A DNA stretch of 64,000 nt from Edaphochlamys debaryana (taxonomy: Eukaryota; Chlorophyta; Chlorophyceae; Chlamydomonadales), in NCBI GenBank assembly GCA_016858145.1, contig JAEHOE010000136.1, forward strand, positions 248,001 through 312,000, read 5' to 3'. Both the position numbers and the translations under genes were made by a program. Position 1 is the first letter of the stretch; the number at the start of each line of letters is the position of its first letter. Below the pieces are notes generated by a model, which saw nothing but the letters and a program-made list of their open reading frames with translations, made no database searches and was not told the DNA's origin. Of this stretch, positions 44,501 to 56,400 are shown piece by piece.

Positions 44501-45038
44501 GGGGGCGGTGCGGGCGGCGGCGGGGGCGCTGCGGGGCGAGTCCGGGCACCAGGAGGTGGCGGCGTCCATGGAGGCGCTGGCGGCGCGGCTGGAGGCGTGG
44601 GCGGGTGAAGATGAGGGCACGGACGAAGGCGAGGGCGAGGGCAAGGCTGAGGGCAAGGGTGCGGACGAAGGCGAGGGAGAGGCGGAGGGCGTGGGCGAGG
44701 GCAAGGGCGGCGTCGAGGATGGCGGAGCCATGCAAGGCGCGGGGGGCGGTCCAGCGGCGTGGTCGAGCGGCGAGGGCGGCAACGCGCTGCTCTGCAGCGC
44801 TGCCCCCCTGCTCGTGTCCCCCGACGAGGCCCGCCGCCGCCTGGGCCTGCCGCCGGCCTGCGCCAACCCCGCCTGCGCCAACCTGGAGGGCGACGGCGAG
44901 GCGGGGCTGCGGCTGCAGCGGTGCGCGCGATGTGGGTCGGCAGCCTACTGCTGCCGGGAGTGCCAGCGGGCGCACTGGCGGGCGGGCCACAAGGCGGAGT
45001 GCGGTGGGGGCAGCGGGGGCGAGGGCGCGGGTGGCTGA
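41579..45038 (+). CDS. MYND-type zinc finger protein
   Basis: The ATG at 41579 opens exon 1 (41579-42266), which ends at a GCAAGT donor. Exon 2 starts at 42399, giving the junction LLEHAARLLQIEGPA. A later exon ends at 43269 and the last is 43525-45038. Between about 42590 and 42830 a GC-rich minisatellite interrupts the gene, and the frame before it differs from the frame after it (EGPVALDFSLKALIVAL). I could not place an intron there, so this part of the model is unresolved. The body is Ala/Leu-rich and helical. An acidic Glu/Gly repeat precedes the C-terminal MYND finger, which has paired Cys ligands in CANPACANLEG, CARCGSAAYCCREC and then HWRAGHKAEC. MYND fingers bind short proline-rich peptides. 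Such proteins form a large, uncharacterised family in Chlamydomonas, and no specific role can be given. Confidence 0.75.
42267..42398 (+). other. GC-AG intron in the MYND gene
   Basis: The donor reads GCAG|GCAAGT and the acceptor ACGCGCAG. The 132-bp intron is a multiple of three and has no stop in frame, so retention would insert 44 residues without breaking the frame. Removal restores a smooth LLEHAARLLQ helix, which favours splicing. Confidence 0.6.
42586..42830 (+). repeat. GC-rich minisatellite inside the MYND coding region
   Basis: About a dozen imperfect 15-18 bp units of the type GGCAGCGGGGCGGGGAGC. It encodes Gly/Ser/Ala or Arg/Gly runs depending on the frame. The coding frame is lost across it. 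Confidence 0.85.
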
Positions 45039-46258
45039 GCGGTGGCAGGCCTCCGTAGCGCTCCGCCACTCTGCCAGGGCCGTGCATTCTGCGGCCGGGG
45101 AATTCAGGGAAGGGCACGGCTGAGCCGGCAGGCCAGCCGTCCTCGGGCGGGAGGACCGTCGTCGCTTGTCGGGTTGGGCGCTGCTTTGACGCGCGAGGAC
45201 GGGGCTGTGCTGCATTGAACCGTTGCTGATGGCACCGATAGATGGGCCAGGTGCATGGAGCTGTTGTCTGGTACGGACATTCAGACGTTGAACTCCACGC
45301 GGCCCTCGTAGACACACGGTGTTGCACGTGCTGCTGGCCGTATGCTGAGTCGGCGGCTGAGTATGGCGTGTGTACCTCGAGTGCGTGTGGAGGATGCAGG
45401 CCGTGTGGGGCGTGTGGGGATGCGGAGCAGGGTTGGACGTTGGAGGCGTGCACTGCTAGGGGACACTACCGGTAGCTAGGAGGAGCCATGACTTGCAATT
45501 CCAGCTGCACCCATCCGGTAGCGCAGCGCTTCCTCTTGTCCTCCATTCTCTCACCAACTGAAACACAACAGCCGTTGTCAAGGCCGCTGAGCGGCCGGCA
45601 AGCTTCGGCGGCCCCACGGCGGCTATGGAGGGGCACGGTGCAGGAAAAGCGGCTGCGGTCCTGCGGTGGGCTCCAGAGCTGAATCCGGCAGCATTGCAAA
45701 CACACATTTCAGCCGGACGCGCAGACGTTTACCCGGTTCCACTTATCAGGCCTGCTGGCCGATACCAGCACCTGCCCGCCGCCCAGTCCATGCATGCGAC
45801 CAAACGGCTGCCTCCCCCCCCGCGCCCCGCCTCTAGCTCTGCCGTCACCGTGTGTCCATCACCCGAGACCTGCCCACCTGGTGCACCCCATGACAAACCC
45901 TCTTCGCCCCCCCTGACTCCCAGCGCCCAGCTTACGTCTTTGAGCTGCACGTGCAGCCGGTCCGGTCCAACCCCGGCCCCAATGGCCCGACCCCGAAATC
46001 CACTGGTGAGGCCTGGCCAATGCCGCCTGCCCGTCGCCCAGTCCATGCATACGCTGGACTCGAAACCACGCCCCGCCTTCAACTTTGCCGTCCGCAGCAG
46101 CCGACACCCCAGCTCCGCCACACCACCTTCTCCGCCAATGCGTCCACGCACGCTTCCCAGTCATGCCGTTCATTGCTTCTGCGGAAGTCGCGCCCCCCCG
46201 CCCCCCCCTGGTGCCCACGCGGCCTTCTCAGCAAGGCCCCAGCTGTGCTTCCGGCCGC
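45039..46258. other. Convergent 3' intergenic region
   Basis: This gap holds the 3' UTRs of the plus-strand MYND gene and the minus-strand CCB2 gene. No gene was found. Two diverged copies of a roughly 90-bp segment lie at about 45754-45846 and 46008-46092; both contain CGCCCAGTCCATGCAT. Confidence 0.45.
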
Positions 46259-48508
46259 TCACACGAAGGGCCCCAGCTTGGCCGCCACTGCCGCCACCCA
46301 GCCCCGCTCCCGATCCGCCATGGCCCTGCGGGGGTCAAGTAAAGGCCGTGAAGGGAGGCACACGACACGTCACGTGAAGTCCAGCCCCTGTACCCTTGGA
46401 GAACCGTGCACCCAGCCACCCACCCCGTTCGACCTGACCCCAGCACAGCAGCTCCCGCTCTCCCCACTTCACCCACCCGACCCCACCCACCCACCGTGCA
46501 CCCACCAGCAGACCAGCAGCTCCCCACACCACCCCACCCCGCCCCCACCCACCTGGGCCGCTCCGAGAAGACCACCAGCACCCCCGGCCCCCCGCCCGCC
46601 GCCTCCACGTGCGCCGCGTACAGGCTCTGGGCGCCCGCGGGCAGCGCCGGCAGCGAGGCCGCGGCGCCGAAGCCCGAGCGCTCCGGCAGCCAGGAGGCGG
46701 GGGAGGAGCCAGAGGCAACCGCCGCCAGAGGGCCGCTGGCGGAGGCCAGGTCCTGCGGGGTTGGGGCGGGAGCACGTTGGCAGCGGGGACGGGTGCTCCT
46801 TTGCAGCGCCCAAGACAGAAGCCAGTCATCTACTCATCTCATTGCCCTGGCTTGCCGCCTGTCCTTCCCCGCCGGCCTGCCACTTGCCACGTGGCCACCT
46901 CCGTCCTCCCCTGGCGGTTGCTCTTGATGGCCCCCTCCCCACCTCCCCCCCCACACCTTGCCCAGGGCCGCCAGGGAGCCCGCCGTGTCGCCCGGCCGCA
47001 CCGCCCCAGCGCCCACCGCCCCGCGCGCCATGAGCACACGCCCCCCCGCCGCCAGCACCACTCCGCAGCAGTTGGTGTTCTTAAGCAGGGAGAAGGAGGC
47101 CCAGGCCAGCTCCTGGGGAGGGAGATAGGGAGGTTGAAAGGGCAGGGCTCGGGTTTGTAAAAGGGGACCCGGGCATTGCAGCGCGGCCCAGGGACGGGGA
47201 CGTGACGGACCCCCTCGCCCTCCCCCCTTCACCAATGCACACACGGTTTCCCCTCCTCTACCCCCCCCCCCCCGTCCCCCGCTTTCCCACATATTTACTC
47301 TAGCCTAGCCGCTCTAGACTACGCCACTTTCAGCGCAACTGCCTACACGCTCCAGTCGCCACTCGGAGGTCGGACCTTTCGCTCTGGGCATCGGTGCGCA
47401 TCGGGCTCATTGGCTGCCGCTCCTACTCTTCTTCCGCTCTCCAGTTTGTCAGAAAATCACCCCCGCTTTCCCCCACCTTTTTGGCCGCCTCCGGCAGCGA
47501 CGGCTCCAGCAGGAAGCAGTTGGCCGCCCCCTCCACCGCCCCCGCCGCCTTCTGCCGCCCGCGCCCCGGCATGGCCTCGCGCAGGCGCTCCTCGATGTCG
47601 GGCACAAAGAGGCACAGCACCGCCAGCAGCGCACCCAGGTACTCGGCGCGGACCTGTCGGGGCGCGGAAGGGTGTGCGGAGGAAGGGCGAGGAGTTGAGG
47701 CGGGGAGGCCGGAGGAGAAGAGAGGGTCAGGGGCGGCTGGGGCTGTCTATCAGGACAGGGTCGAGCGGAGGCGGCCAGTAGCCTCCGGAGGTTGGGCGTG
47801 GCAGCGGCTGCCACACGGACCCATGAACGCCGTCCCTGCTACCCCCAGAGCCCTCCTCCGAAGAGCCGCATCCTCGTATCATCGTGTCACCTGTGCGTCG
47901 GGTGCCGGCTCCGCGCCCAGTACGTGGTTGAGCACCAGCAGGGCGCCGATGGCCACACCCACGACGCGCGGGATGAAGCGGTCCTCGAAGCCCGGGATGC
48001 CCAGCGTGAAGCGGAACACGGCCACGTCGATGTCCTCATCGCCCAGGCCACCACCGCCTCCTGGAGGCAAGTTCGGGTGGGGGAGGGGGTGGGAGATTGA
48101 GCGGGGAGTGCGGGAGGGGGGGGGCTGTTGAGCAGCGTGGGGAGCTCGGCGTGAGGAGCTATGGACATGGGGATGGGATGGTTTGTCCAGACCACCGGGC
48201 CTGACTGCTGGCTGTGGGTGATGAGGTGTGGTGGGCAGCTAGAAATTGGAACGCGTGGTGGCGTAGCTCGAAAGCTGAAGTTGCGTGGCTGGCTTGCAGG
48301 AAAATTGCTGCCAAAATTGCCCAAGCCCCGGGCGGAATGTGCTGCCAACGGCCACCCAATTGCTCTTACGTTTGCTCTCCGCTTGTGCTCGCGACAGTCT
48401 CCGCGGTTGTGGAGCCGCGACGCCCTGGCTCGGCGCGAGCGCCGCTCGCCTGAGCCTCTGCCGCAGCAGTGGGCATGTTAGCCCTCGCGCTACTAATGAG
48501 GACTGCAT
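46259..48508 (-). CDS. CCB2: CCB2, cofactor assembly factor for cytochrome b6 (heme ci attachment)
   Basis: Six exons join to 302 residues: 48508-48370, 48060-47891, 47653-47477, 47112-46957, 46752-46553 and 46325-46259. A Ser/Arg/Ala-rich N-terminus of about 46 residues looks like a chloroplast transit peptide. The conserved core follows: VFRFTLGIPGFEDRFIPR, then two membrane segments (VVGVAIGALLVLNHVLG and YLGALLAVLCLFV). The stromal part starts ELAWASFSLLKNTNCCGV and ends DRERGWVAAVAAKLG, both matching plant CCB2. In Chlamydomonas and plants, CCB2 works with CCB4 and others in the thylakoid membrane (system IV) to attach heme ci covalently to cytochrome b6 of the b6f complex. CCB4 is a paralogue; the spacing of these motifs fits CCB2 better. 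Confidence 0.85.
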
Positions 48509-49590
48509 GTTGGTAAAGCAGGGTCGCGGAGTATGGCTCTCGCGGTCGGTCGGTGGACCTCGACCACTCGCCGCGTGGCATGTGCGGTACCCGGCCGTCT
48601 GCTCGGCCGTCACTGCCGCGCCCTCCGCCCCGCCGCATTTGGGCCCTCAGGCGCAAGACGCCGCCCGTTTAGGCGAGCACACCAAGCGGAACAGCAGGCG
48701 GAAGACGCGGGCAGGCCAAAGGTCAAAGGGACAAGGGTGGGTGGCAGGGTGGGCTGGTGGGGCAGGTGGGCGGCTCTTCTTGTCTTCTTCCGTGGTACTG
48801 TCGAGGGGCCGCATACTTGTGTGAAGGGTTAATGCCCCCTAGGAAAGGGCTTTAAAAGGTGCAGCGATACGGGCACAAGCGGCGTCATACCTGGAACACA
48901 ACAAGATGAGAGCTCTTCTCTGACAGAGGACTTCACAGTTCACACGTGCACCGCCCCACGTTGAGTGCACGGCGCCAAGCGGCCAGGCCCCTGCCCTCTG
49001 AGCATGTATCAAGGCCCAGCACGCATTCCACATGTCTTGCACCTGGCCACGCGTCTGCACGAGGGCTGTCATCCCCGACCTCTTCCTAGCCCGCACCAGC
49101 TTGTACATGCTCTGCCATGCTCAGCGCCAAAGGGGAATGTGCCGTACACGCACCGCGCCGTCATGCGTCATGCTCAGCCAGCAGTTCTACGAATAGGGGG
49201 GTCTGTCCTCCTCACGACAGGGAAAAGGGCTGAGCCCCAAACCCGGCGAGGCCGGGCAGCACTGGGGCCGCGCATTCAAGCACCAAGCCCCACTGCGCTA
49301 AGACATTGCGGGCTGGGCCGTGGGAGGTCCGATCAAAATGCGCTTCTGAACCTTAGCTTTCCGCCCAGACCTGCTCTTGGACCCACCTCAGCTTGTCCGA
49401 CCTTGTCCAATCAAAACTCGTGCGGCAGGCGGATCCGCCCCCGCCGGACACCCTCGCAAACAATACCCTACTACCGCATCCACGATACACCCAAAGCCCC
49501 GGACGCCAATCTGCCGGCCCGCCCGTTTACCCTGCACCAATCCCAGGCCCATCCCAGGCCCGGGCCTGGGCCCGCTCGAGTCGGGCCCCG
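48509..49590. other. Region between CCB2 and the TPR gene
   Basis: About 1.1 kb holding the CCB2 promoter and 5' UTR (right of 48508, minus strand) and the 3' UTR of the TPR gene. A TTTAAAA run at about 48850 could be AT-rich promoter sequence. No other gene was recognised. Confidence 0.35.
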
Positions 49591-52500
49591 CTAGAGCGCC
49601 GGCAGGCTCTTGAGCTCCAGGAACGCGTTGAGGGACTTGTAGATGGCGGGGGGCCAGCGGCGGTCGAAGCGGAGCCACGAGTAGTCCTTGTAGCGGGGGT
49701 CGTCCACGCGGTTCCTTTTTGGGAAAAGAGGAGGGGGGCAATAGGGAGAGTTTGAAGCTGAGCGGGAGAGCGTCGTTTTGCCAGTGGGAGCGGCGGAGAA
49801 GGGAGAGGGGAGGGGTGGGGGGAGCGGGTCAGTCACCCGCCAGTCCCACCAGCCGTCAATCCTCAGCATGCCAGTCGTCATGCACACCCCCTGACCTGCT
49901 GACCCCCCCCCCCCCACTCCGCCCCCCCCCCCCTCCCAGGCACCCCGTCCCGCTTCCCCCCCCGCACACGCGCTCACCACTGCACCTCCGCCTCCGCCTC
50001 CTTGCCGATGCTCCACAGCGCCCCCGCCAGCGCCGCCCGCATGTCGGTGTAGTCGGGGTAGCGCCGGAGCAGGTTGCGCATCTCCCTGAAGGGGGGAAGA
50101 GGGAGGGGGAGGGGAAGGGGAGGGGATCAAGAGGGGAGGGTTTAGAGGGGCAGGCGTTACGGCCAGAGACGAGTGAAGAAGGAGGGGGAGGGAGGGGAGC
50201 AGGGGCGTGCGGGCAGGACGGGGTGAACGGTTGTACCAGCACCGGGGCCACAACGGGTCCGATCCTGGCCGAGCGCACAGGCGTGGAGAGGTGGCGCTGG
50301 CAGGCCCCACCTCACCGCACACTGCCCCCCCACACCTGGTGATGGCCCCCACACGCAAAGTGACACCAAACGCACGGGTGCAAATAAGCCACAAGCATAC
50401 GATCCTCACCTGATGGACTCCTCCGTGCGCCCGACCTCGAACAGAGCCAGGGCCCGGTTGCCCGCGGCACCCGCGTAGGAGGCGGGGGCGAGCTGAACGG
50501 CACGGCCTGGAGTGGAGGGGTGGAGCGTGGAGGGATGTTGGAGTGGGGGCGGGGGCAGCAGGGCTGGGAAGTGACCGACCCGGTAACAGTTGTAACTGCC
50601 CCGTAACTGCCCCGTGCGCCCCTGTCAAACCATAGCCGTGTCACCCCCTCCCCCCTCACCGTAGTACTCCACGGCATCCTCCCACTTGCCCAGACCGCCT
50701 GGGGTTGTGGGCGGACGGGGACGGTAACGGGGGCGTGAGCGCGGGTCGAAAGAGGAGGAGACCACACGGGGAGTGTGGTGCTTACGGGGCCGGCCCACAC
50801 GTGCCCCCGGCCAAACCCCCGACCCGCCCTCTCTCTCTCCCCGCTCCTCCCCCATTCTCGCCACCCACCTCCGCTTGCCTTCCCCCTCCCCCCGACCCCT
50901 CACCGCTAGCGTTCCCCAGGTTGTTCCAGCCCGCCGGGTCGTTGGGCGCCGCCGCCAGCACGGCCCGGTAGTCACTGACCGCCTCGTCGAAGCGGCCCAG
51001 CGCCTCCAGAGCCACACCCCTGCGGTTGGCGGTTAGCAGTCAGTGGTTGGCGCCCCCAGCACATGTCGCACGCACGGCAGAGCCCTGCACGCGCCGCAAC
51101 TTCCCAGCCCCCAAAGTGTTGAGCACGGGGTCCATCGGCCCCAAAGCCGCCCAGGGCCGCAGCACGCACAGCACGGCCCCAACACGCGCAAGCCACGGCC
51201 CCCAGCACGCGCAGCACGGGCCCCACCTGTTGAGCACGGGGTCCACGGACCAGGGGCACAGGGCGATGGCGGTGTTGTAGTCCGTCAGGGCCTCCTGGGG
51301 GGATGAGGGAGCGGGGGGGGAAAGAGGGAGGGGGGATCGCTCCAGGCCACGCTGGCCGTGCACGAGTCAGGGCCCCATCATCCCGTTCTGTTCCACGCCC
51401 TCCTCCCCTTCGCAGTCCCCCACCCCCCGCACCTCCAGCCTGCCCTGGCGGCTGCGTGCGTTGCCGCGGTTGCCGTAGGCCCGGCCGACCTAGAAGGAGG
51501 GCGGGAAGGGTGGCAGCTGCTCAGGCGGATGTGGGAGCGGGCGTCAGAGCCAGCGATGCAGTCCGCGAACGGCATACAACACCTTGTACGGCACGTTGCC
51601 GCCGCCACCAGGCCTAACCTCAGCCCCTAGGGGCCAAGCCCCTGACCCCCGACCCATTACAGCGCCACTCGCCGCGCGGTGAGCGCAGTGTGTACGGTGG
51701 TACGGCAGGTCTGTACGGCGGCTCTCACCAGGTCGGGCACCCAGGGGCGGTCCATGCGCTCGTACTTGTTGATGATGGCGGTCCAGCCCGCCTCCTCCTC
51801 GGCCAGGGAGGGGGCGTTGAGGGCGCCCTGCAGCATAGAGGCGGCCTCGCGGAGGTCGGGGTCCTGGGGGGAAGGGTGGGGGTGGGTGGCGGAGAAATGC
51901 GTTCAGAAAGAAGGGAGGATTTTGGGGGGTCAATGGGCACCGCGGGGGTGATGATTGGGCAAGGGGTGGAAGGCGGGCCAGGAGAGTGGCGCTGTGGCGG
52001 GCCACCGAGGCTTTCGTTTCGGCTGCCGGCCCCCAGCCAGAGACGTAGCGCGACGCACCGTGGGGTCGTACTTGGATTGGTCCGGGGCGATGGAGGGGGT
52101 GATGACGGGCACGGGGAGTGGCGTGGGGTCTGCGGGGTGGGGGTGGAAGGGCGCAGCAGCAATCAGGACCTTGGTCAGGGCAGGGCAGGCGGGGCCAGGC
52201 CGGGCCTGAGCAAGGTTTAGGAGGCTGAGGCGGACTCTGCGGGTTGTGGTGGAAGGGGAGGGCGTGAGGCCATAGGCAGTTGAGTCCGGGTTAGGAAACG
52301 AGGGGCTGGGGCAGGGGCTCGGGACCGCCACACAGGGGAGAGAGTTCGAATGGCCACAGAAGTGCATCGCCTCACCAGCACGAGCCGGGCTGTCAGTGGT
52401 GATCGTCGAGACAAAAGGAAGAAGCGCAAGAAGCATGTCGCGACGGCTGGGTCCAGCTCGCGAGGAAGGTGCCATGTCGGCATTCGCGCTTGCGCGCAAG

Positions 52501-52604
52501 AGAGCTAATGGACGACATTGCACCGCTGGCCGCCTCAGTCGCGCATGTGATGCAGATGCAGATAGCACTGATCCCGGCCTCGACGCCGCGAACGATGTCG
52601 CCAT
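49591..52604 (-). CDS. TPR protein targeted to the thylakoid lumen
   Basis: Ten exons join to 347 residues: 52604-52376, 52129-52059, 51863-51729, 51489-51433, 51294-51227, 51019-50904, 50698-50660, 50506-50410, 50085-49978 and 49714-49591. The N-terminus is bipartite: an Arg/Ala/Ser-rich chloroplast transit segment, then a twin-arginine signal SRRDMLLALLPFV (RR at about 54-55) with a likely cleavage site after SPARA (about 76). This predicts Tat import into the thylakoid lumen. The mature part is built of TPR-like helix pairs, for example AYGNRGNARSRQGRLEEAL, GVALEALGRFDEAVSDYRAV and GNRALALFEVGRTEESIR. The C-terminus (DYSWLRFDRRWPPAIYKSL) is the conserved end of plant chloroplast TPR proteins of this kind. 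It probably acts as a protein-binding scaffold; its partner is unknown. It is transcribed divergently from VTE3. Confidence 0.82.
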
Positions 52605-53409
52605 TGCTCAACGCGGCCTGGACGGAACGGGAACTTCGCCGACAGCCGAGCGACTCTGTTGCGATGGGCTAGAGTGTGCCGGAGTTCAAAGCCCTCTGGC
52701 TCGGATAGGTGCCTGGCGCGATCGTGATCCCCTGAAGCGCACAGGCCACGCCGTTGTGTATGCTGCACAGCCTGGCACAGCCTGCCGTACGCGTTGTACG
52801 GCAGATCCTGGGCGGAGTCCTCGCCACTCAGACTCCCTTGAGTGAGCGAGAGCGGCTGGGCTCGGTGAAACGGGCGGGGAGCTGTGAGCGGGTAGCAGTG
52901 AGCGACGAAAGGCGCTGCTCTCGACATCGGGTACATGGCGGGGCGCCACGGGCGCACCAAGGGACCACCCCGCGCGCAGCCAGACCAGCCCCTGGAGAGA
53001 CCTGGCGTGGTCTGTGATCCGGCTGATTCCTGCAGCTGCGCACGACACGCAGGGGTGGCCAGGCAACCCGTGTCCTCCACCAGAGGCCGCCGGCAAGGAC
53101 GGCCAGGCCGCCGCGAGTCCCCCGAAGACCCCCCCTCGTCATATGTACTGGCCCTGGGCTCCCGCTGTCCGACTTGCTGTACTGGTGCCCACACCTGCCT
53201 ACCCGATAAGCCAAGGCCTCTCCTGCGAACGGAATACGGCTGCCGCCTGCTGCCGTACGCCGCACTGCACGACACGTACCCGGGCGGGCCACCAGGCAAC
53301 CCCGCTGCCATCATTTCCTGCTATCGCGCTAGCTCACGGCGACACACGCGTGTCCCCCCTCACCCTTGCGAGACTATTGCTCGCGGCCCGCTGCATACAC
53401 CCACAGACC
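52605..53409. promoter_or_regulatory. Shared upstream region of the TPR and VTE3 genes
   Basis: An 805-bp gap between divergent start codons of two plastid-protein genes. It must hold both promoters. No TATA box stands out, and open frames within it show no coding pattern. Confidence 0.45.
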
Positions 53410-56400
53410 ATGCAGCTCGGAAGCCATCCATCCACGGCCTTGGGCCAAGCGCGCCCTGGCCCCTCGCTTCCACTGCGCGGAGCTCTCCCCCGACCGAGTG
53501 TGCTCTCGTCGCGTAGGGCTAGCGTAGTGGGCCAGGCGACCGTGCATCGCGATCCATCGGCACTCCGGCTTGTGCAGCACAAGAACGAGGCCTACTGGTT
53601 CTATGCTGGTGGGCTTTCGGTTCTGTGCACAGCATCATGGTCGCGGCGACAAACTGCGTGTGGTGTCGAAAACACCGGCATGCTTCGCCTGGCACTCTTG
53701 CAGGGCTCAGCCAGGTGTATGACCACATCGTCAACCCGGGGCACTGGACCGAGGATATGCGTGAGGGTGAGGAAGGAAGGGTTAACGCCAGCTGCATCTC
53801 GATCGAGGGCCGTCTGACGCGCGCGCTGCGTCAACACAGATGCGCTGAAGCCGGCGATGCTGAATGACCCCAAGCTCAAGGTCGTGGATGTCGGCGGTGG
53901 CACGGGCTTCTGCACTCTCGGTGTCGTCGCTGCGGGCATCCCGCCGGAGAACGTGGGTGGCAGCTCTCAAACTGGGGGGGAGGGGGCAGCCTGTTCACGG
54001 ATGCGGGAGGGCAGAGAGCTGCACGGGACTAGCAGTGCTGAGGTGCAGGAGCGGCCCCGGGGAACCCGGCAGGGGGCCAGAGGCGCGGGGGTCGGGGCCA
54101 GAGCCACGTGTCCGCTGTGGTGTCCCCGGCTCGGGACACCCGAGCCCACGTCCGTGCCCCCGTGTCTCACTCTCCCTCCTCGCACTCCCTCCTCCACCAT
54201 CACGCCTCCCTACTTCCCTCACCCTGCCCTCCTGCCCTCCCTCTGCCCCCCTCTCCCCTCCTCTCCCCACCCCCCCGACCCAGATCACGCTCATGGACCA
54301 GTCCCCCCACCAGCTGGCCAAGGCCAAGGCCAAGCCGGCGCTCAAGGGGGTCACCATCCTCGAGGTGGGGCATGGAGGGGGGGAGGGGCGGTGCAGGGGG
54401 CAGGCCGTGGGTTGTGGGGAAAGGGGGACACCTACCTAGCTGTCTCCCAATCACCCGTCGTCCGGCGGCGGCAGCAGCCCGGTGGGCAAGCTCGCCCTGG
54501 GACATGGCGGGTCCAAGTCACCAAGCCAGCACCGCCCTGGAAGCTCGGTTGTGGGCTCGACCGGAGGGGCCCTCGGCGCTATTCATTGAGCAGCCACGAA
54601 GAGACCGCTCAGGGCCTGAGGGGCCCAGCGCCCGGGATGGACACGGAGCAGGGCACAGGGCGCTCGCAGCTGCAAGCAGGGGAGGGGACGAGCGGAGGAC
54701 CAGGCGGAGATGCACAGCCGCGAGGACAGGGGGAGCACGCGCCCCGGTGCTGCGTGTGGGGTGCGGCCCGAGGGCGGCCGGCAGGCGCGCAGGCCGGCCC
54801 GCGGATGGCGCACGACCGGCAGGGGTTCGGGCAGGACTCGGAAGTACCGCACGGAGCCCTACGGCCGGGCTCCTTCGGGCCCTGTGGCCACCCACGCGGA
54901 GCCTGGCCCGACCCTGGGCGGCGGCGGAGGAGGAGGAGCGTACGTCGCCCGGGGGCCGACACAGTGCCCCACATGGGGCCGACCCACATCGCCGTGTGCA
55001 GTCCAGTTGCGGCGGGGGAGCGCTCCCGGGCGAGAGTCTGGGGAGGGGCGACACGGGGAGAGGGGGGCGCACGGCGGCGTGGTGGGGAGGCAGCCCTCTC
55101 CGCCATGCCGGCCCTGCCTTCCCTCCTGCGGGGAGCTGCCATGGCGCAGGGGCCCCGGCGGAAGCGCAGGCACGAGCCGGCCCCTCCGCGGTGCACGCCC
55201 CGCCCCTGGCCCCGACTGCCGGATACCGCCCAGCGCAGTGACTACGACACCCCCGCCTCCCTGCCCCCCAGCTTAGACCGCACTCGATAACCGCACCCCA
55301 CCCACAACCACAACCACAACCATCTGCCCTCCTCCCCTCTTCCTCCCCGCTCAGCCACAAACAACCCCTCCTGCCTTCCGCTCTCCAACCTATGGTTATG
55401 GTATATAAACACCTGTTCCCTTCCCCCTTTCCCCTCCCCAGGGCGACGCCGAGGACCTGCCCTTCCCCACGGACACGTTTGACCGCTACGTGTCGGCTGG
55501 GTCCATCGAGTACTGGCCCGAGCCGCAGCGGGGCATCCGCGAGGCCTACCGCGTGGTCAAGGAGGGGGGCCTGGCCTGCATGATCGGCCCCGTGCACCCC
55601 ACGCACCCCGTGTCGCGCTTCTTCGCGGACGTGAGGGCGGGGCGGGGAGAGGGAAGGGGGGGGGGTTGAAGGGAGGGAAGAGGAGGTGGGAGGTGCGAGG
55701 CGGGCGGAGTGTGTAAAGCACGTAGTGCACTGTGCTGGGCTCTGTCTGGGTGGCGCAGGGCTCAGCACGGGTGCGGGTCTGGTCGTGGCTTGCGCTCACG
55801 TGCGTCTCGCGGTGGCCCCTTTCCTCGTAGGCGTGGATGCTCTTCCCCAAGGAGGAGGAGTACATCGAGGTGCGCATATGCCGTACCATACGCCGTACCG
55901 TGCGCGCCCCGGCCTGCTCCTCGCTTGACCGCGCCGGAGCATACGGACCGGGGCTAGCGCAGTGCGCGCGCAGCGTCTAGGAGAAGCGCCCCAGGAGGAG
56001 AGCGCGCGAAGAGGGTCGCGGGCCTGCCCCCCCTGTCCCCAGCCTTGACACCCGCTGCCGCCCTCCCCCCCCCTCCCCCTCCACCCCCCCAGTGGTTCAC
56101 CAAGGCCGGCTTCACCGACGTCAAGATGACCCGCATCGGGCCCAAGTGGTACCGGGGGGTGCGGCGGCACGGGCTCATCATGGGCTGCTCCGTGACGGGC
56201 ATCAAGCCCAAGGTGTGTGTGGGGGGGCTCCCCGGGGGACTCTTGTGGGGGGCTCTTGTGGGGTGCTCTGGTGGGGGGCTCTGGTGGGGGGCTCTTGTGG
56301 GGGGCTCTGGTGGGGGGCTAAGCGCGGTCCTGGGCAGGAGGCTTCGGGCGGAGCGGACCGGTCCCGAAGTCGGAGCGAGAGGGTCAGCGCTACTGGTAAC

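Noticed and set aside
53857..55290. 477-codon plus-strand frame through VTE3 introns
   Set aside because: It reads through clear splice sites in another frame than the methyltransferase exons.
54518..55768. 416-codon minus-strand frame antisense to VTE3
   Set aside because: It overlaps VTE3 exon 5 on the opposite strand and shows no recognisable domain.
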